Notes under the pieces: generated by a model | What the model was told of the DNA's origin: nothing | Database searches by the model: none | Seen by the model: only the letters and a program-made list of their open reading frames with translations | In this document: piece by piece, positions 25,928 to 37,369 of the stretch | Layout of the letters: each line of letters opens with the position of its first letter | Position numbering within the stretch: position 1 is the first letter of the stretch | Made by a program: the position numbers and the translations under genes | NCBI RefSeq assembly: GCF_020283565.1 | Contig: NC_060060.1 | Location: forward strand, 35,402,001 to 35,466,000 | From: Trifolium pratense | Taxonomy: Eukaryota; Streptophyta; Magnoliopsida; Fabales; Fabaceae | DNA: 64,000 nucleotides | Direction: 5' to 3'

Positions 25928-27947
25928 TTTTTTGGTTATACTAAACTCAAGTGCTGTGTTCTGTTTTTTGTGAGTTTTGTAGTAGTCTTAGATTTGTAGA
26001 TAGATCTATTCTATGATGTGTGTTTGTTGGATTGAGAAGAGAAACCACAAAACAATACAAACAAACAGTCTACAGAACAAACAACTAAACAATGTCTCAC
26101 TTTTCTAAGTCTCTCCTTCGTCCTTTTTATGTTATTTTCTTTTATATTTTTTTTTTTTTTGGGGTACATTCTTTTATATTTAATTTAAAAAGTATTAGAT
26201 TCCATCTTAATATTTTTTGCGTTAGTGGAACGCTGAAACTGCGACAAGTGAATGCGGGGTTATAAATTTGTCACAAATCACAATGCAGTACGGAAGTTAC
26301 ATTAGGACACATAAATTAATTATTCATGGATTTAATTTCTCTAACAGTTTAAATACTCATTTCGGTCAAATTATAAAAAACATATTCTTTTTTTTTTTAA
26401 GCAATTGATGTAGAGATGATATTTTATATGTGGGAATTATAGTTGGAATTTAGGATACATTAAAATTATAGCCAATATTCTACTTGATAAAAAAAAAGCA
26501 TAAATAAATAAATAAAATAATTTTAAATGTTCTCTTAGAGCACACCGTTAAAGTATTTGAATATAAAAAATTCATTCTCTACCCATAACAAGGTTGGTAT
26601 AATTATAAATATGTGTGTATAAGGATGGCCAAAGTAGATTTGTGCTCGTTAAAATTGAGTGGTTTTCTCGATTTGTGATTTTGAGGTTGGAGAAACTCTT
26701 GGTTTACTTTGTGCTTTAAATCGGGCTAACAAACTGCAATTGGAAAATGTGAATTTTGAGCTTGATTGTAAGAAATAAGAATATTGTTACAAATTTATGT
26801 GTTAAGCTTATCGAGAGACAAATCAATAAAATTGTTCATGTTATAACAAAAATGACAATATCTATAACTAGTTTTCATATTATTTGTATTACTATAAGAT
26901 TATTGATAATGGAATATCTAAGTCTATATTTTCGTAAAAAAAAATGGAAAATCAATATCTAAGACTATTGATGAATGATTTTTGTTTAACTTATGAATAA
27001 AAACAGATTACAGATTACTACACAAATACACGTGAATTTCTCATGAAAAGGGCAGTGAGTATTTTTGTTTGAAAGCGAAAAAAACAATGAAAGATGTAAT
27101 GAGTTGTATACCAATGCCCCAATAATGGACCGTCATGATCACATGCTTTGGAGTGGTCCCCACCAACCTCACTAGCAATAGTATAATGGATCAAAGTTTT
27201 TTTTTTTTTTTGACAGTAGTATAATGGGACAAAGTTATTTGCTCAACTCACAAATTGTGTTTGTGTCTCATTATTTAAATACTCGATTGAATTTAGTTTA
27301 GTAGTGTTAAATATGCTCGGATCTCATCCCCAAAAGCTAGCTCAAAGGGTGAAGTTGCCCTCACATATTTATACACTTCACATCCCGGGAACCTAAGCAA
27401 TGTGGGACTTCAAACAATCTCCAACAACACAACAACATATTCAACACCCACCCTCACGTCTAGCGTGGTCCTGGGTCAAATGCCCACATTGCAGTCCTTA
27501 ACCCGGCTCTGATGCCATGTTAAATATGCTCGGATCTCATTCTCAAAAGCTAGCTCAAAGGATGAGGTTGCCCTCACATATTTATACACTTAACCGCCCG
27601 AAAACCTAAACAATGTGAGACTTCAAACAAACTCCAACAACACAACAACATATTCAACATGCAGTAGCTTGTTAGTTTAACACTGCAATATTGAAGTTGA
27701 TGAATGACTTCACAGTTCACATGCATCTGACATTTTAATTTAACAACAATTATATAAAATCACTTCTCCATAATATTTAATATGTTTTCTTTTATTTATT
27801 TTTTCAAAAAACTTATGGAGTCATTGACTTCATGAGAAAATAATACATATGAAACTGATATATAATATCATGTTGGTGCAGTGACTTTGATGTACCATTG
27901 CTGCGTTGTGTATTCATGTAGCATACCGTTAGATTAATAAACAACTT
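25928..27947. other. Intergenic region with promoter and a TRIM
   Basis: Holds the SKU5-similar leader and promoter (about 25928-26200), long AT-rich sequence with no gene, and the TRIM at 27305-27659. Confidence 0.6.
27305..27659 (-). mobile_element. TRIM retrotransposon (terminal-repeat retrotransposon in miniature)
   Basis: Two direct repeats, 27305-27446 and 27519-27659 (142 and 141 bp), start TGTTAAATATGC and end ATATTCAACA, so each is bounded TG...CA on either strand. The 72-bp interior has, on the minus strand, a primer-binding site TGGCATCAGAGC next to one repeat (complementary to initiator tRNA-Met, one mismatch from TGGTATCAGAGC) and a purine tract GTGAGGGTGGG next to the other. 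Transcription is therefore minus-strand. No coding sequence. A clear target-site duplication was not found. Confidence 0.8.
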
Positions 27948-27952
27948 GCGGG

Positions 27953-27995
<43 letters not shown>

Positions 27996-28020
27996 GCGTG
28001 TTCGATCCACGCTCACCGCA
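27948..28020 (+). tRNA. tRNA-Phe (anticodon GAA)
   Basis: A 73-base intronless nuclear-type tRNA. The acceptor stem GCGGGGA pairs with the 3' half ending CACCGC plus discriminator A. The D arm is TAGCTCAGTTGGGAGAGC, the anticodon loop CTGAAGA (GAA) sits between CAGA and TCTG, and the T arm is GTGTTCGATCCACG. The internal A and B boxes match consensus. A T-rich run follows at about 28025-28031 as a pol III terminator. It has no CCA, as expected for a nuclear gene. Confidence 0.97.
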
Positions 28021-29765
28021 ATTGTATTTTTATTTTCGCCTATATTTTTGTTCGCTTTTGTTTTCACCCATATTCTTCTTAAGACACCATTTTTATGCTG
28101 TTTAATACACGCTTAGCCAGATGGATTTGTGTGATTATAAGTAAATTAACAGATCAATAGTTTAGAGTTTAGACTTTAGACTCTTACTAAATCTGTGACA
28201 TCAATACATCATGGTTGAATAATCAAAGTTTTTTTGACAGATAGATGGGTTGTTTCATTTCATAATAATAATAATAATTACAAATACAATCATATTTCAA
28301 CATGGAAGGACAGGTACTATGTACGAAACATCGCTCTTCTATTATTCTGGTAGATAGATTGAATGCATAAGACAGGACACAAGTAAAAAAAGCACAAGCA
28401 GATACCGTCGGTGAGCACAAGTTGTTTAAGAGTTTTTTACAAAAAAAATAAAAAAAATCATTGATTAATTAGATGCATATTTTTTTTTTAATCAAACTAG
28501 TATAAATTATTTTATTTTTTCAATTATAAAAATTATAAACACCATTAACTTCTTTATCCAAAAAACGATACATTCACCGTCCTAAAATGAAGGACATATT
28601 TGATCACTTCACGATTTTTAATGCATAATTTTGATCATTAATATAATTAGTTATATATTATTAAAATTATAAAAATTGTATATTTTGGAAATATTTATAG
28701 AGACAATCAAATATTTTATATTGATATGCAAGGGTCGGAGTTCGAACCACGAACATCTCACTTATCTATCTTAAAGGTGAAATTTTTAGTAGGCAACAGG
28801 GCGGGGGAGGGGGATTTTACCCTCCTCAAACTCATAAAGTTCATGTTTCCCCAAACTCATCTCAATTCCAAGCGGGGATACAAATTATAACTTCAAACTC
28901 ATACCCAACCCAACGGGGATCGGGTATTCCCGTTACGCCTCTTTTCACATGAAATTTTGATTATATTTTAGAATAATTAATGTATAGAATAATTAACATT
29001 TGAGTAACGGTTGATCCCTCCCCATATATAAATGTTTGATTGTTACTAAATCATAAATTTGACTTTTTTTCTTCTAATTAATTTTTTTTTTTTTACTACA
29101 AATTTTAATATTATTGTTAGCATTTATTATTGTTAGCTTTAAATTTAAAACTCATGGCATTTTTCCCTATTTCAATTTTTTTTTACTGTCCCTATTTCAA
29201 TTTATTAATCCTTACTAAATTATGAATTTTAACTTGTCAAGTGTGTCTCGTAATTCTTTTTTTCCAGAAAATGAATGAGAATGAGAGGCGAAATTATATT
29301 GAGGAAATAACTAAAATGGTTTACGATAGGACTGGTATACTTTTATTGTTCAATAGAGGATGGTATACCGAGACACAAGTGTTTTGAAATGACACCTTTT
29401 TTTTTTTTTTTAATGGAGGGTACCAAACAATTTATTATAGTTGGAATTGAGTATTACAAGTATTGCGATAAACTTCAAGCTGCACAACAATACAAACTTG
29501 CAGGAAAAACCATTCATTCCAATTTCAAATCAATAGATCGAAGGCCTACAAAATAAAAGCATACGGTTTACTATATAGTACATTCAAAAAATATGGATTT
29601 AGATCCTCTTTTATTTGTTCTCATATTGATCATGTTTTGGTAATTTAATTTTAGTCGTTCATTCACGTTTTTTCTCTCTCTCTCTCTCTCTCTCATCTTA
29701 ATTGTTTTTTGTGACTTACGACAAGTGAATTAAGAAAAGAAGAGGCATGAGGGAGTATTATTTTT
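28021..29765. other. Intergenic region
   Basis: AT-rich; a SINE fragment at 28733-28795, a GC-richer patch at 28796-28940 that looks like repeat DNA, a short CT microsatellite at about 29674-29695, and the left flank of the large MULE. No gene seen. Confidence 0.6.
28733..28795 (+). mobile_element. SINE fragment
   Basis: TTCGAACCAC followed by CTCACTTAT and AAAGGTGAAATTTTTAGTAG matches the 3' half of the SINE at 332-464 in order. Confidence 0.35.
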
Positions 29766-29838
29766 GAAGTTTTCTCTCCCGACCCCCCTCATTTCTTTTA
29801 TACCCCCTGAATTTCCGTTTTTACCCTTGGGGGGTACT

Positions 29839-30000
29839 GCGGTTTATAAAAACCGAAGTCTTTTGACATCTTGAAACATTTCGGTAATTGCGAACCGAAC
29901 GTGGTGTTGACATCGTTCGGTATCCACGAACCGAATGTAGGGTTACTTCGGTGGATATTAACCGAAGGAATGGTTGATTCGGTTGATATTAACCGAAGTT
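29839..30000. repeat. Left subterminal block of TTCGGT/ACCGAA inverted motifs
   Basis: Five closely spaced imperfect palindromes of the form CGGTT-(6 to 10 bases)-AACCGAA, for example GCGGTTTATAAAAACCGAAG and TTCGGTTGATATTAACCGAA. They may be transposase binding sites by analogy with subterminal motifs of other DNA transposons (inference). Confidence 0.8.
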
Positions 30001-30535
30001 ATCTTACATATGAACAATTTCAGTAAGTTCGTTTTATTTTGAAAAACAAACCACAAAACTCCTCTCTTCCTTTCTTCTACACATTTGCGGCCAACTTCAA
30101 CATCCAACTTCAAATCACATTTCATCAAGTAAGTTTGTTTTCTTTATTTGTCATTCTATGCATTCCTCATCACCATGACATTTGAAATTCATTTTTTGTT
30201 CTTCCCTATAAAAATTCCAAAATTTCAATATCTGATTATTGAGTTAAATTGTTGATTATGTTGTTTGAATCGTTGATTATTGGTTAGTTGTTAGATTGGT
30301 TACATACTAGCATGAATGAATGTTGCTAATTGAGTTAAATGTGAATATGAAGCTAATTGAGTTATAGTGTACTCTAAGTGTTTGTCAAAATGTACGAGTG
30401 AATATGAATGCATGTTTCCATTTGAATTATGTTTCCATTGTTGCAAGAATCATGTGTTCGATTGAATTATAAGTATGAATTTATCATAGATTAATTGTTT
30501 GTATTGACTGTGAATTTATTTATCTATGTATAGAT

Positions 30536-32686
30536 ATGGAAGAAAATCTACCTAGGGGTAGGCATGGAAAGGCAATCAATGCACATGCTTCCGCTCGTAG
30601 AGAGCTTGCTGCAAATCATCCGTCCAAACGAGGTCGTCGCAAAGGACCAACTCCGGGGCAAGGTACACATGATGCCGAGGCGGGTGGGTCGCATACACGT
30701 GGACGGACACGTCTAGGACAATCATTGGTGGTGCAAGATGAATTTGATGCCGACCAATTTTTAAATGCGTGTTTTGATTATGATGATCTTGGATCACCAC
30801 AAGTCTCACCACAAGTCTCACCGCAACACTCACCGCAAGATGAACCGCAAGACCCACCGCAACAACCACCTCGACAACAACGGCGCAAACCAGTACGCCG
30901 AAAACCACCAAAGTGTTCACGTAATGATGATGAAGTAGGTTTTGGAGGAGGACCGACGGATTTGTCCTTGTTAACGGAGTACGATAAGCATATGGCTATT
31001 CCGATATGGTATGCAGACCCAAATGACAAAGAGGTAAACCAATTTAAAATACGACGATTATTTTATTAAAAATGTTGTGATTACGTTAGCTCGATAATGT
31101 TTTGTGTTATTTGAATTTTTCAGATTTTAGCGGTAAATTTATGTTGCATCGCCAGCGGAAAAAAAGTTATTAATATACAAAAACCGTCCCGCCGCACGGA
31201 CAGATGGTTTTGGGATGTGGTTGAAGCATCGGGTTTGGAGCCGCTTACCCGGACTAATTTTAGCGTGCTTGACTACGGGCTCCTCTGGGCATTTGTTGAA
31301 AGATGGCATACGGAGACGAGTTCATTCCACATTCCATTGGGTGAGCTGGCCATCACATTGGACGATGTCCAGTGTCTGTTGCATATTCCGATCGAGGGAA
31401 AGTTTCTGAACCATGGCAAAATGTCAAGGGATGAAGCGGCTGACATGGTTAATTCATTTCTAGGAGTTGATCGGAATGTTGTTATGGGTCATTTTGCCAA
31501 AATGAACGGGCTCCATCTGAAGCATTCTGACGTGGAGGATATCTATAGTGTTAACCACGGATTAGCTGATAAAGCTGTTGCTGAAGGTAAGTCGGCGCAT
31601 GAGATTAAGCTGTATAGGGACAGGTCCATACGGGCTTTCTTGCTATTTTTGGTCTGTTGTACCATATTTAGCAACAAAAGCAGTTACTACGTGGACGTAG
31701 TATACCTGCAGTATTTTCAGGATTTGTCGGCTGTCCGTGAATGGAATTGGGGTGCTGCTGCTCTGGTTCATTTGCAACATTATCTGGATGATGCGTGTTT
31801 GGTGACAGTGAATCAGATGGCTGGGTACATGTCTTTGCTTCAGGTAACACAAGCGTGCGCTTACGAAAATTATTCAACATGTATGATATGTAATGTCCGT
31901 CAATATAATGAAACTTGTTTGTCATGCTTTCAGGGCTGGATAATTTCTCATTTTCCGGGACTTAGCGTGTGGGCGCAGGATCCTATCTATTCTGAGGTCA
32001 TGCCTCGAAATGCAAAGTTTGTTCCTGGAGCTGGACATAGGGAACCAAGTAGCTATAGAAACAGTTTGGATAATATTCAGACGTACGACTGCGTATTCAG
32101 TCCATATGATGATCACCGACACGTCCGCCCTTTGATAAATTCATGCTGGTTTTCTGGATGGTTGAGATGTGGTAATTTGAAAGCAAAGCATTTGCCTGAA
32201 CGCGTGCTTAGACAATTTAAACATGTCCAAGGCATTCCTAGAAAACCGGATTTGTCTGCGACTCCGGGGATGAGCCTATGTGAGATTGATCGTGTTTTTA
32301 TGGAGGAGTTGGATTTGAGGATGATTGCTGAAGAGATGAGGGGTCAGGCTGTGGTTAGCGCATGGGACCATGAACCTGGATACATGACATGGTTTTACAA
32401 AGTGTCGCATCCAGTTATGCGACCCGTACAAGCTCCGGCGTCACCACCAAGGCCACCTAACTTAGAGGTGTTGATAGAGGCCGCGGAAGCAAGGAATGAC
32501 CCTAACATGCTTCAGGTATGCCGTGGTGTTAGGGATGAGGTGGAGAGGTCACTTCGCGAAGGTGAGGCGGTGGAAGGAACTCCTGTTCATGGTACTTTGC
32601 GGAGGATTTTGAATTTGCTTAACCCTGTTTTGACGTGTCGGCGACTTAAGCGGGGTAGAGGGAGACGGTACAACACTCGAGAGTAG
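30536..32686 (+). CDS. Plant mobile domain (MAIN-like) protein A, transposon cargo
   Basis: Exons: 30536-31033, 31124-31843, 31934-32686; 1971 bases, 656 residues. A 5'-UTR intron probably spans 30129-30533. The N-terminal 130 residues are low-complexity and basic, with a Ser-Pro-Gln repeat at about residues 87-115. The plant mobile domain follows, recognised from WFWDVVEASGLEPL, the LLWAFVERWHTET segment, FHIPLGELAITLDDVQCLL and WNWGAAALVHLQ. This is the domain of Arabidopsis MAIN/MAIL proteins and of 'serine/threonine phosphatase 7 long form homolog' entries. Host MAIN proteins act in the nucleus in gene silencing and meristem maintenance; what a transposon copy does is unknown. The 90-base second intron lacks stops, so the frame runs through it; splicing is supported by strong CAG|GTAACA and TTTCAG|GGC sites and by the homologous intron in gene B. 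It ends in a basic tail. Confidence 0.8.
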
Positions 32687-33825
32687 GCTTAGCTAATATT
32701 GTAACTCAGTTGTTGTTTAATGTAATTTTATTATTTGAATTTGTCGAATTTGGATGTAGTCTGATTCAAACAATTTGGTGTATTTGACTACGTTTAATTA
32801 CCCGTTACCTTTTTTAAATTTCCGTTAGCGTGATGTGTCTAATACTCAGCTATGTTATGATAGTTTATGATGTTACATAAACGTGCAAGACCCAAAAAAC
32901 AAAAAAAAAAATTATGCAATTCATTTCGGTATCCAGTTACCGATATCTGGGTAGATTTCGGTATATGGTAACCGAATATACATTTCGGTAGCTTTATGCC
33001 GACACGACCTAATTCCAGTGAACCAAAGAAAATTTCGGTATCCAGGTACCGATATATGGGTAACTTTCGGTACCTGATAACCGAATATACATTCGGTAAA
33101 TTTCTGCCGAATAGATCATATTCCAGTGAACGAAACAAAATTTCGGTATCCACGTACCGATATCTGGGTAAATTTCGGTACCTGGTAACCGAAATATCTT
33201 TCGGTATATTTCTGCCGAATACGTCCTGTCCAGTGAACCAATGAAAATTCCGGGGACTATTTACCGAAATCTGGGTGAGATTCGGTACACAACTGCCGAA
33301 AACGCTGTAGTTCGGTTCGCATTTACCGAAATTAACTAATATATTAAGAAAAACTTTAAACGTTCACCATTTGCGCGAAAACGGTTTGCAACAGAGGCTA
33401 GGGCGATTTTGGAGGTTTCAATCGCAAATTTAAGGTTTCACCGGTAGAACGACAATTTCTCTCTTCTAAACATTCAATTTCTCCCTGATAATCACCAAGC
33501 TCATATCTACAAGTAAGTTTTCAAACTCAACTCTCTCATTTTCTTGCTTTTTTTTTTTTTTTTTTTTGATTTGTTAATGCTCGTGATTATTGTTTTGATT
33601 CCACTAAATTTGGGGTTGTATTTTAATTTAGGGTATATGATTGGACTTGTATAGGGTAATTTATTTTAGGGCATATGAATTGGATTTGTATTCTTGTTTA
33701 TGTGCACCAAGTGTTTGACAAAATGCTTGTATGAGTATTGATTTATGTATAAAAATTGTTTGAATGAGTAACCGATGAATATTGATTTCGTAGATACTTA
33801 TGGTGACTGTTTTCTTGTAGGAATC
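32687..33825. other. Spacer between the two plant mobile domain genes
   Basis: Holds the 3' flank of gene A, the 108-bp tandem repeat array (32924-33335), and the leader of gene B, with a likely 5'-UTR intron at 33513-33820 (CTACAA|GTAAGT donor, CTTGTAG acceptor) matching that of gene A. No further gene. Confidence 0.7.
32924..33335. repeat. 108-bp tandem repeat built of TTCGGTA/TACCGAA palindromes
   Basis: TTTCGGTATCCA occurs at 32924, 33033 and 33141, and CCAGTGAAC at about 33015, 33123 and 33230, giving a period of 108-109 bp with three full units and a diverged fourth. Each unit contains GTACCGATATCTGGGTA, TTTCGGTACCTGGTAACCGA and TTTCTGCCGAATA. Related single units in the same orientation lie at 36320-36535, and inverted ones at 38130-38362. 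Confidence 0.88.
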
Positions 33826-36042
33826 ATGACGGACGACAAAGTTGGCCGAACAAGACGTGGCGGTGCAAGCAAAGCACATAGCTCTGCACGTAGACAGGCT
33901 GCGGTCAATGTAGATAAAATTCCAAGTCGAGCTAAAGGGAAAGCAGTTTCAACCACGATGGATGAGCCTCGACCGGAGGATGCAGAATCGCAAGAGGAGA
34001 ATGAAGACGTGGAAGAAAATATTTCTGAAGAAGGGGAAGAGGAAGGGGAGGAAGGGGAGGAAGGAGTGGATGAGGAAGCGGAGGAAGCGGACGAGGAAGC
34101 GGATGAAGAGGGGGATGATGATGGGGAAGAAGAAATTGATGAGGAAGCGGAAGAGGAAATGGAGGAGGAAGAGGAGGCTGAACAACCACCACCAGAACCT
34201 AAAAAACCACGGAAAAAGGTTACGCGAGTAACACAAGGAAGGAACCCACCACGAGTAAAACCACCACCAGTTACATGTTATGATGGTGGTCCGTCTGACT
34301 TGTCTTTGTTGCCGGGATTTGGAAAACATGTTGCTGTCCCGTTGTGGAAAGGAGAGGTAAGTTACGATTCAGATAACACTATTTATTTTCGATGTCGATT
34401 GTTATGAAGTGTAATGAAGTGTAATGTTTTGCAGCTCCAATCCCGGTATTTGAGGGTAATGAACAACGGGAAAAAAATCAACAATTTCAAGATATGTCCG
34501 AAAGAGTACTTGTGGTTTTGGAATGTCGTTAATGCGTCCGGACTCGAAACTCTGCGGCGGACAAATTACAATCACACCGATTGGGGTCTGTTGACGGCAT
34601 TTGCAGAGCGATGGCATCCTGAGACCGGAACTTTCCATCTTCCTATTGGTGAGATGACTATAACCTTGGACGACGTGTCGTCATTGCTTCATATTCCGAT
34701 TACCGGAAAAATGCTCGACCACAACGGAACGTCATGTACAAAGGAAGATGGTGAAGAGATGTGCGTAGAGTATCTGAACTTCCCTATTAGTAAGTGCAAG
34801 AAAGAGTTTCAAAAAATGAAAGGAGCACATATAGGGTTTAAGGCGTTGAAGGATTTGTATCTCGATAATTTGAAGGATGCCTTGAAAGCTGAAAGGTTAA
34901 AGAAGCCTGCTGAAGATGTGGAATTCCTCAGGGAATGCACCATTAGATGCTATTTGCTCTACTTGATCGGTGCAACCATTTTCACCAACAAAAGTATGCA
35001 GTACGTGGACGTCATTTTTCTTACCTACTTGCGAGACCTCAGTTTAGTTAACACGTGGAATTGGGGTGCTTCTGGGCTGGCATATCTGTACAACTACTTG
35101 GATGCTGCAAGCCGCCCGAGATGTGGAAATCATGGTGGTTATAACTGTCTATTTCAGGTATACATACAAACTCAAAATGCATTTTGCCTTTTAACTGAAT
35201 GTCGGTTGTTATAATTAAATATTTTGCTTACCCATATCATGTGTTTTCAATAGGCCTGGATTATGGCGCATTTCAAGACTTTTGGTGGACGTTTTGTTGA
35301 TGAGAGATACACCCACGACAATCCCTATGCGGCAAGATTTTTGCCTTTAAAAGGACCAAAATTTCCAGGGCAGCATAGGTCCGCATTGGATACAATGCGC
35401 ATGGATGAAGTGGTGTTTTGCCCATATGAGGAGCACCGGCAAACCAGACCCTTTCAAGATATCAGTTGGTACACTGGTTGGATTATGTGTGGAAGTGCTA
35501 TTATCAATCCACACTTGCCAGAGCGTGTCCTCCGACAATTCGGACATGTCCAGTCTATCCCTAGGCACCCTGATGTATCTGCAAAGGCTGGTATGAATCG
35601 GTTTACGATTGCTGATGCATTTGCTTCCTACCTGACTGCCAACTATGTGACAGAGGAGATGCGAGGACCAAAAGTTGTGCGTGCATTTGATACCGTACCC
35701 GGATACATTCCATGGTTATACCGTGTTTCTCATCCGAAGATATTGCCACCGGTTGAAGCGGATCCACCAACACATGCTAACCTTGAGGAGGACAACGTGA
35801 GCGGTGAATGCGACGTGTCTGAAGTGACTAAGAAGGTTCGAGCGGATTTGAGGAAAGCGCTCGATGGTCAACTCAATTTGGCCGATGCTTTGGTGGTTAT
35901 TGAAAAAGCCTACACTGATTTGGACCCTGTAGATGCATATTTGGTGCGACGGAAGAGGAGAAGAGACTCGGGTGAAGGAACAAAGAAGAGGAAGAAGAAG
36001 AAGAAGACAACAACGGAAGATGCCGGAACAAGCAGCTTGTAG
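33826..36042 (+). CDS. Plant mobile domain (MAIN-like) protein B, transposon cargo
   Basis: Exons: 33826-34356, 34435-35157, 35254-36042; 2043 bases, 680 residues. It is a tandem paralogue of gene A with the same exon number, phases and splice contexts (the second intron again falls just before a small-residue-Trp-Ile). Residues about 50-118 are an almost unbroken Glu/Asp run, then a Pro/Lys/Arg linker. The plant mobile domain shows the WFWNVVNASGLETL, LLTAFAERWHPETG and WNWGASGLAYL segments. The C-terminus is Lys/Arg-rich (RRKRRRDSG and KKRKKKKK), which looks like a nuclear localisation signal. The start at 33826 follows the acceptor of a probable 5'-UTR intron and aligns with gene A. Identity to gene A is clear but moderate, so the duplication is not recent. 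Function on the element is unknown. Confidence 0.8.
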
Positions 36043-36652
36043 TTTTTTATTTTTTGTTTTCGCTATGTTTTTTTTTTTTTTTTTTAACCTACCGTGTACG
36101 ATGGAACAATTTGTCCGTATAATTTCGTTTTGCTTGTGATGTATGAACATGGATTTATATTGAATGCGGTTTCCATTTTAATTTGTTTTTTAATTGGATT
36201 TGGATTGGAATGTATGAATTTCATTTGAAATACGATTATATCCGAACAGGTGATTTCGCGTGGATATGATCCCACGGATGATACACAGTTTAAAGTCATT
36301 TGTTGGGAAAAGATATATTTCGGTAAAACTCTGCCGAAACATACTAAAACAGTGAGCCAGGAAAAAGTTCGGGAGGATATTACCGAAATCTGGGTAATAT
36401 TCGGGTTTCAGTTACCGAAATAACGCGTTCGGTAAAGTTGTGCCGAAATTACCTATTTCCAGTGAGCGAGTCAAAATTCCGGTACATAAATACCGAAATC
36501 TGGGAACAATTTGGTAATATTTTACCGAAATAGTATTAATTATAACTTCAAGAAAATGAAACACACTTAGGCAAACTAAAAATCACAACAAAGATGAAAA
36601 GGAAAACACACTTAGGCAAATTAAAAAACAAAACGATAACAACACGGTCGCA
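36043..36652. other. Spacer with TTCGG-type motifs (36305-36535)
   Basis: The 3' flank of gene B includes a long T run at 36068-36085. From 36320 to 36535 there are two diverged units of the 108-bp repeat (GGTAAA-CTCTGCCGAAA, CAGTGAGC, TACCGAAATCTGGG), in the same orientation as the array at 32924. Confidence 0.75.
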
Positions 36653-37045
36653 TCACTTAGTTTGCCTATTTGGGTCTTCCGGCCCAACAAGACAAGCAAG
36701 GATGGCTTCAACTGATCTTGTCAGTGTCGCATCTAGCTCGATAGGTCCCGTGGAGGAGTACTGCTCGAAGATTGAAAACATAGTTTCAACATCATCGTTG
36801 TTTTCAACAGCCATACGAGTGAAAGCAACGCGTCCGTCAGAACCAATTGATGGCTTTCGATACAGGAGATTTGATACCGTTCTATTGTCGTTCGGGTTGT
36901 TGACGGTGCGATTCAGTTGGTACAGCTGCTGTTTCAGACCTTCGAACGTTTCACCGTCATTGATTCGAAACAAATGCGGTTTTCCATCGCCGAAGTAAAC
37001 TGCCGCAAGAGTAGATCTCATTCGTTGTGTGAGTGAGACATCCAT
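36653..37045 (-). CDS. Small PB1/ubiquitin-like-fold protein 1, transposon cargo
   Basis: Intact frame of 130 residues from the ATG at 37045; an upstream in-frame ATG at 37120 would give 155. I do not recognise it by name. The N-terminal half (AVYFGDGKPHLFRI, then GETFEGLKQQLYQLN) has the beta-strand, beta-strand, helix layout and spacing of PB1 or ubiquitin-like domains, and a later acidic motif NNDDVETMFSIFE resembles the acidic loop of PB1 domains. It is related to the neighbouring frame at 37370-37741, which has NDDDVNDMF at the same place. In some plant MULEs a PB1-like domain sits at the transposase N-terminus; here it may be encoded separately (inference). Confidence 0.55.
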   Translation of the reverse strand: MDVSLTQRMRSTLAAVYFGDGKPHLFRINDGETFEGLKQQLYQLNRTVNNPNDNRTVSNLLYRKPSIGSDGRVAFTRMAVENNDDVETMFSIFEQYSSTGPIELDATLTRSVEAILACLVGPEDPNRQTK

Positions 37046-37369
37046 TTTCCCGTTATTTTTTTTCTGTCGAGTGTTGAATTCAACAAAACACGTGAATTTA
37101 AAGATGGGTTTGGTGCACATTATGGCGGTAGGTGAGCGTTAATGAGGTGGATTGGTAGTTAGCGGAGTTAGGTGGGCTTAAATGCGGTAGGTGGGTGTTG
37201 ATTCGTTTGGCGAGCGTTTAGAAAATTTAGATGGAGCATAAAAAACGTGCAACATAAAAGCATTCATTAATTAAAAGGTCACATCAACATAACTGAAAAA
37301 TAAGCGATAACGTAAACGAAAATGCAACGACAACATAACTGGGAATTCAACAACATGAGTAACCAAATT

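Noticed and set aside
27813..28067. 84-residue minus-strand frame
   Set aside because: It overlaps the tRNA-Phe gene on the opposite strand and has no coding features.
30576..31029. Minus-strand Val-rich and Cys/Gly-rich frames
   Set aside because: Antisense shadows of exon 1 of plant mobile domain protein A; composition follows the Ser-Pro-Gln repeat.
33932..34329. Long minus-strand frames of Pro/Leu/Phe-rich protein
   Set aside because: They are antisense shadows of the Glu-rich tract of plant mobile domain protein B.
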